This document shows positions 59,783 through 64,000 of a DNA stretch of 64,000 bases, piece by piece (the stretch's first letter is position 1; the number at the start of each line of letters is the position of its first letter). The position numbers and the translations under genes are program-made. Under the pieces are notes generated by a model, which did not search any database, had not been told where the DNA came from, and saw nothing but the letters and a program-made list of their open reading frames with translations. Where the stretch lies: assembly GCA_016713125.1 (NCBI GenBank), contig JADJPT010000003.1:1-64000 (forward strand), written 5' to 3'. The stretch is from Betaproteobacteria bacterium. Its GTDB lineage: Bacteria > Pseudomonadota > Gammaproteobacteria > Burkholderiales > SG8-39.

Positions 59783-60579
59783 GCGGGGCCGACGCACCGC
59801 GCAACGCACCCGCGGCGTTCGCCGATCCGTGGGTCGAACTGCGGCGTCATACACCGGCGCGCATCGCCCTGGGCCGCGCCGGATCCGCCCTGCCCACACA
59901 GGCCCTGCTGGAGTTCGGCCTGGCGCATGCGCGGGCGCGCGACGCCGTGCACGCCGCGCTCGACGTCGATGCGCTGCGTGTGCAACTGCGTGCCGCCGGC
60001 CATGCCGCGCTGCAGGTGCGCAGCGCCGCGCCGGATCGCGCGACCTACCTCATGCGGCCGGACCTCGGGCGCAAGCTGGACGCGGCGAGCGCGCAGGCGC
60101 TGGACGCCGCAGGCACGCGTGCCGACATCGTCGTGGCGATCGAGGACGGGCTGTCCGCGCCGGCCGTGCAGAAGCACGCGGCGCCGCTGCTGGCCGCGCT
60201 GCAGGCATGCCATGCCGCGCGCTGGGAATCGGCGCAAACGGTGATCGCGACGCAGGGCCGCGTCGCACTCGGCGACGAGATCGGCGGGCGCCTGGGCGCA
60301 AAACTGGTGGTGGTGATGATCGGCGAACGCCCGGGCCTGTCCTCGCCGGACAGCCTGGGGCTGTACCTGACGTACGCACCGCGCATCGGGCGCAGCGACG
60401 CGGAACGCAATTGCATCTCCAATGTGCGCCCGGAAGGGCTGCCCTACGCGGCCGCAGCGCGGCGCCTGGACTGGCTGTGCTCGGCCGCGCTGACGCGCGG
60501 CCTGACCGGCATCGGACTCAAGGACGAAAGCGGCTCCGGCCTCGGAGATGTATCTTTACCGATACACGAACTGCCTTGA
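59779..60579 (+). CDS. eutC: Ethanolamine ammonia-lyase small subunit
   Basis: A 266-residue partner of EutB binding the cobalamin. Segments: DPWVELRRHTPARIALGRAGSALPT, YLMRPDLGRKLD, ADIVVAIEDGLSAPAVQKHA, VVVMIGERPGLSSPDSLGLYLTYAPRIGRSDAERNCISNVRPEGL. ATGA overlap with eutB. Its stop is the first base of a strong hairpin. Confidence 0.95.
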   Translation: MSGADAPRNAPAAFADPWVELRRHTPARIALGRAGSALPTQALLEFGLAHARARDAVHAALDVDALRVQLRAAGHAALQVRSAAPDRATYLMRPDLGRKLDAASAQALDAAGTRADIVVAIEDGLSAPAVQKHAAPLLAALQACHAARWESAQTVIATQGRVALGDEIGGRLGAKLVVVMIGERPGLSSPDSLGLYLTYAPRIGRSDAERNCISNVRPEGLPYAAAARRLDWLCSAALTRGLTGIGLKDESGSGLGDVSLPIHELP

Positions 60580-60817
60580 AACCCGCTCCAGGAGCGGGTT
60601 TCACAAAGCAAATCTTCGAGAATTGCGTCTTCTTGGGATCCGAGGCGAACTTGCCGGCCGAGGCCCAGTCGGACTTCTTCACGTCCTCGAAAATGATGTC
60701 GACCGACTCGGGCGGCGAATTCAGCGTCTTCGTCACGGCCGCGGTGACGGCTTCCACGAATGCGCGCTTCTGGTCCTGCGTGCGACCTTCGAACAGACTG
60801 ACATGTATCAGGGGCAT
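60518..60817 (-). CDS. 4-oxalocrotonate tautomerase-family protein, abnormal C-terminus
   Basis: From ATG 60817: MPLIHVSLFEGRTQDQKRAFVEAVTAAVTKTL with catalytic Pro2, then PPESVDIIFEDVKKSDWASAGKFASD. Family members end near residue 62-70. Here the frame runs 30 residues further through the eutC terminator (FVKPAPGAGF). A frameshift just after DPKK would give a stop near 60603, so the tail is probably an artefact. Substrate unknown; such tautomerases act on 2-hydroxymuconate-like enols. Confidence 0.8.
   Translation of the reverse strand: MPLIHVSLFEGRTQDQKRAFVEAVTAAVTKTLNSPPESVDIIFEDVKKSDWASAGKFASDPKKTQFSKICFVKPAPGAGFKAVRVSVKIHLRGRSRFRP
60579..60601. terminator. Bidirectional hairpin between eutC and tautomerase genes
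   Basis: An 11-base inverted repeat (AAACCCGCTCC and its complement around one A), beginning at the last base of the eutC stop. The arm ends with three T on either strand. Good terminator candidate for the eutBC message and, in the other direction, for the tautomerase gene. Confidence 0.75.
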
Positions 60818-60869
60818 GACGACTCCTTTTGCGGGTTGAAAAGCGGGTGAGAAAGGAAGGTCTGCGCGC

Positions 60870-62133
60870 TCAGGCGGCCTGCGCCGCCGGCCGCACCGGC
60901 GCTTCGCGTATCGGCAGATTGGCCACCGCCGCGATCAGCGCCAGCACGATGTCCGCGTACCACATCCAATCGTAACTGCCGGTACCGGCCAGCGCCAGGC
61001 CGCCCAGCCAGGCGCCGAAGAAGCCGCCGATCTGGTGCGACAACAGCGTGAAGCCGAACAGCGTGGCCAAGTAGCGCACGCCGAACAGCTTGGCCACCAG
61101 GCCGGCGGTCGGCGGCACGGTGGCCAGCCAGGTCAGGCCGAGCACCACGGAGAACGCGTAGAAGGTCCACGGTTCCTTCGGCAACATCAGGTAGATGCCC
61201 ACCGCGACCGCGCGCGAGGCGTACATCCAGAACAGGATCATCTTCATGCTGTGCTTCTGCGACAGCCACCCGGCACCCAGGCTGCCGACGATGTTCGACA
61301 GGCCGATGATCGCCAGCGAGGCCGCCGACACCGTGGCGGCCAGGCCGCACAGGCCGACCTCGCCGGGCAGGTGGGTGACCAGGAAGGCGATGTGGAAGCC
61401 GCAGGTGAAGAAGCCCAGGTGCAGGCACCAGTAGGACGGGTCACTGAAGGACACGGCGAGTTGCGCCTTCAGACCGCGCTCCTCGCCCGGCCCCGGGGGG
61501 GCGGCGGGACCCGGCGCATCGCGCAGCGGCCTGGCCAGCGGTATGGTGGCCAAGGCAGCGTGATCGCGCCGGCCCACATCGCGACCATCCAGCCCAGGCG
61601 CGGGATCAGGCCTGCGAGAGCGGTGCGAACACGAACTGGCCGAACGATCCTCCGGCATTGATGAACCCGGAGGCGAACGCGCGCCGCTCGGCCGGCAGGC
61701 GCTTGGCCGCCGCGCCGATCAGGATCGAGAAGCTGCCCGCGCCTGCGCCGGCCGCGGAGACCACCCCCAGGCACAGCGCGAGCCCGAGGGTCGAATCGAC
61801 GAAGGGCGTCGCCGCCAGGCCCAGCGCGAGCAGCACCGCGCCGATCACCACCACGCGCGCATTACCGACGCGATCGGCCAGCATGCCGAACAGCGGCTGG
61901 GCGGCGCCCCAGACGAACTGGCCGATGGCCAGCGCGAAGCTGATGGCGACGATGCCCACGCCGGTGGCGCTGTTGATCGGTGAAACGTACAGGCCCAGCG
62001 ATTGGCGCACACCCATGGTGATCATGAGAATCGCCGAGGCCGCCAGCACCAGCCCCCAGTAAGCGGGCCGTGCGCCGCTCATGCGCGCACGGCGCGGCAC
62101 GCCGGGGTTGTAATCGAACTCATCGCGGTGCAA
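60870..62133 (-). CDS. MFS transporter (two frameshifts)
   Basis: A 12-helix major facilitator, about 420 residues when joined. The N-terminal part (YWGLVLAASAILMITMGVRQSLGLYVSPI, FALAIGQFVWGAAQPLFGMLADRVGNARVVVIGAV with the MFS loop motif) stops at 61606. It continues in a second frame (LIPRLGWMVAMWAGAITL) and, after about 61560, a third (GLKAQLAVSFSDPSYWCLHLGFFTCGFHIAFLVTHLP to the stop at 60870). Start may be Met 62133 or Met 62082. Substrate unknown; similar carriers transport monocarboxylates or remain uncharacterised. Confidence 0.85.
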
Positions 62134-62273
62134 TCCTCAGGAATGCCGCAGTGCGCCCTGTGCAGCGCTGCGGGGCCGTAAGATTACCGCGAACCGGCGC
62201 GAACCGGCGCGCGGCCGCATTTCGCAGCGCGACTTGCGCGCCGGGACGGCTGCTGTGTACGTATGCTAGCCGC

Positions 62274-63170
62274 ATGGGACTCGCCTTCGCGCTGACCTCC
62301 ATGCTGTGCTGGGCGGTCAACATATTCATCACGCGCGCCGCCATGGCGCGCATGCCCGCCGAACTCGGCTTCGTCGTGGTGCTGGCCATGAACCTGGCCT
62401 TCGGCAGCCTGGTGCTGGCGGTCGAACTCGCGTTGCGCAATGCGCCGCTCACCCTGCACTGGGAGGCCGCCGGCTGGTTCGTGCTCTCGGGCGTGGTCGG
62501 CATCTACCTGGGCCGCCGCATGCTGCTCGACGCCGTGCAACTGCTCGGCCCTTCGCGCGCCAGCGTGCTGCACACCGCTTCGCCCGCATTCACGCTGATC
62601 GGCGCCTGGCTGCTGGTGGGCGAGACCCTGGGCGCCTACGAGCTGGGCCTGATGGCGATGATCATGGCCGGCCTGTGGTGCACGCAGCCTTCCGCGAAGG
62701 GCAGCGCAGACAAGCCGCCGCCCTCCGGCGCCCTGCTCAGGCGCGCCGCCCTGCTCAGCCTGCTCACTGTCGCCGGCTTCGGCATCGGCAACGCGTTCCG
62801 CGGCATGGCCATGCGCAACTGGGACGAGGCCGTGCTCGGCGCGCTGATCTCCAACGTCGCCGCGCTCGTCTGCCTGCTCGCCGCCAACCGCGAATGGCGC
62901 GCCACGGCACTGCGCCTGCGCGCCGGCAACCGCACCGGCCTAGCCCTGTTCGCGCTGAGCGGGGTGGCCACCATGTGCGGTACGGTGTTCGGATCACTGG
63001 CCATGCAGCGCATCGAAATCGCCATCGCGACCCTGATCAGCTACACCACACCGCTGGTGGTGTTCCCGGTGAGCGTGCTGCTGCTGAAGGATCGCGACGC
63101 ACTGAACCTGCGCACCGCGCTCGGCGCGGCGCTGGTGCTGACGGGCATCGCGCTGCTCGCCCTGCGTTGA
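62274..63170 (+). CDS. EamA/DMT-family transporter
   Basis: A 298-residue inner-membrane protein with ten predicted helices in two EamA repeats (GLAFALTSMLCWAVNIFITRAAM; LLSLLTVAGFGIGNAFRGMAMRN). The segments SRASVLHTASPAFTLIGAWLLVGETL and IEIAIATLISYTTPLVVFPVSVLLLKDRD are the paired helix 4-5 regions. The substrate is unknown. The 140-bp divergent gap to the MFS gene contains a short direct repeat (about 62188-62211) and nothing else clear. Confidence 0.9.
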   Translation: MGLAFALTSMLCWAVNIFITRAAMARMPAELGFVVVLAMNLAFGSLVLAVELALRNAPLTLHWEAAGWFVLSGVVGIYLGRRMLLDAVQLLGPSRASVLHTASPAFTLIGAWLLVGETLGAYELGLMAMIMAGLWCTQPSAKGSADKPPPSGALLRRAALLSLLTVAGFGIGNAFRGMAMRNWDEAVLGALISNVAALVCLLAANREWRATALRLRAGNRTGLALFALSGVATMCGTVFGSLAMQRIEIAIATLISYTTPLVVFPVSVLLLKDRDALNLRTALGAALVLTGIALLALR

Positions 63171-63326
63171 GGCTGATATCCCGCCGCCGGGCATCGCACC
63201 TGCATTAGAATCGGCGCCGCAGGAGTCGAACGCGCGGCGATCCGCGCGCACGCGCGAACCCGAGAAGAAGACGGAATCCGATGCAGCCCCACCCCCTCGC
63301 GCGCGGTTCGCGCAGCGCCGTCCCGC

Positions 63327-64000
63327 ATGACTGAGAACGCGCTCGCCGGCTTCTTCGCCGACCTGGCGCGTCTCTATCCTGACGGACACCGCCTTCCTGC
63401 GCGGCATCGGCGGAGAGTTCGAGCAGGTTTGGCCGGCGGCGCGACCCTGGTGCGCCGCGGCGATCCCTCGGACGCCCTCTACATCCTGATCGGCGGACGA
63501 TTGATCGCCACGCAGGAAGACGCGGACGGCCGCACGCTGCGCCCGGGCGAGATCGGGCGCGGCGAAATGATCGGCGAGATGAGCCTGCTGAGCGGGGGCA
63601 CGCGCACGGCCACGTCACGGCGCTGCGCGACCTGCGCCTGGTGCGCATCTCGAACCACACATTCCTGGAATTCATGCAGCGCCACCCCAGCGTGACGCGG
63701 CAGTTCATCCAGGTGCTCACCAGCCGCCTGGTGAACCGCGCCCCGCGCGGCCAGGAGAAGCTATCCACGCTGGCCCTGGTGCCGGCCTGCGGCCCGGCGC
63801 AGGCCGCGGCCTTCGCGCTCGCACTGGAAACCACCCTGCGCGGCATGCTCTCGGCGCAACGCATCGACCGCGCGGGTGTCGAGGCACGCTTCCCGGGCGC
63901 GCTGCAGCGGCTGGACGGTGCAGCCGGGCCGGACGCCGCGCTCGGCGCCTGGCTGACGATCAGGAGCAGCAGCACGGCCCGCTGCTGTATGTCTGCGACC
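63327..64000 (+). CDS. cNMP-binding/patatin-like (NTE-type) protein, N-terminal part, frameshifted, cut by window end
   Basis: ATG 63327 starts TENALAGFFADL. A break around 63380-63430 leads to a cNMP-binding domain, GGATLVRRGDPSDALYILIGGRLIATQEDADGRT, GEMIGEMSLLSGGTRTAT. A second break near 63618 gives TALRDLRLVRISNHTFLEFMQRHPSVTRQFIQVLTSRLVN, followed by TLALVPACGPAQAAAFALALETTL. Another shift near 63960 gives EQHGPLLYVCD. This architecture precedes a patatin-like phospholipase domain in bacterial NTE homologues; that domain would lie beyond the window. Confidence 0.7.

Noticed and set aside
62188..62211. Tandem repeat GCGAACCGGC as a CRISPR or iteron
   Set aside because: Only two copies, no spacers, not near a replication gene.

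Overview
The window looks like a high-GC betaproteobacterial chromosome segment. Housekeeping gene order supports this: rpe-gph-trpEGDC, miaB-phoH-ybeY-corC-lnt-glyQS-gmhB-plsC, lptD-surA-pdxA-rsmA, dusB-fis-purH, and argH divergent from algZR-hemCDXY. A full periplasmic thiosulfate-oxidation (Sox) locus suggests a sulfur-oxidising lifestyle. I see no rRNA, CRISPR, insertion sequence, prophage or origin. No stretch over 300 bases lacks a gene; the longest gap, about 235 bp at 8867-9101, carries only a -10-like box upstream of a tRNA.

Layout. 1-5190 (minus): tryptophan biosynthesis trpE-trpG-trpD-trpC, with rpe and gph just upstream. 5.2-8.9 kb: truncated apaG, a small membrane ORF, the murein transglycosylase mltA, disulfide isomerase dsbC and a ubiquinone hydroxylase. 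9.1-20.1 kb (plus): elongator tRNA-Met, miaB, phoH, ybeY, corC, lnt, glyQS, gmhB, plsC, a YgjP-like metallohydrolase and gloA. 20.1-25.6 kb (minus): lptD-surA-pdxA-rsmA, covering outer-membrane assembly, PLP synthesis and rRNA methylation. 25.7-35.1 kb (plus): amgK-murU, pepP, ubiH-like, dusB-fis, purH, purD, hemF. 35.1-40.9 kb (minus): an AlgZ/AlgR-type two-component pair followed by hemC-hemD-hemX-hemY. 41.0-45.1 kb (plus): argH and two tandem Ser/Thr kinases that each carry a C-terminal cyclic-nucleotide-binding domain. 45.1-49.9 kb (minus): hemA-prfA-prmC-grxD and an M20 peptidase. 50.0-58.3 kb (plus): soxR, soxCDYZAXB, a periplasmic metallo-beta-lactamase-fold protein and a DsrE-like secreted protein. 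58.4-64.0 kb: eutBC, a tautomerase, an MFS transporter, an EamA/DMT transporter and a partial cNMP-binding/patatin-like protein cut by the window end.

How the genes work together. The Sox locus encodes carrier SoxYZ, the haem enzyme SoxXA that loads sulfur onto it, the hydrolase SoxB and the sulfane dehydrogenase SoxCD. It sits under an ArsR-family regulator whose own promoter contains a good operator candidate. Six tetrapyrrole genes (hemF, hemC, hemD, hemX, hemY, hemA) lie within 15 kb, which suits a cytochrome-rich chemotroph. lptD/surA, lnt, gmhB, mltA and amgK-murU form a scattered envelope theme.

Caution on quality. At least fifteen genes, many normally essential (lnt, lptD, purH, purD, hemD, surA), are interrupted by apparent one- or two-base indels, although protein similarity continues in the neighbouring frame. 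The most economical reading is an error-prone draft sequence, not gene decay. Such genes are listed as single interrupted CDS with the likely break positions, estimated by eye.
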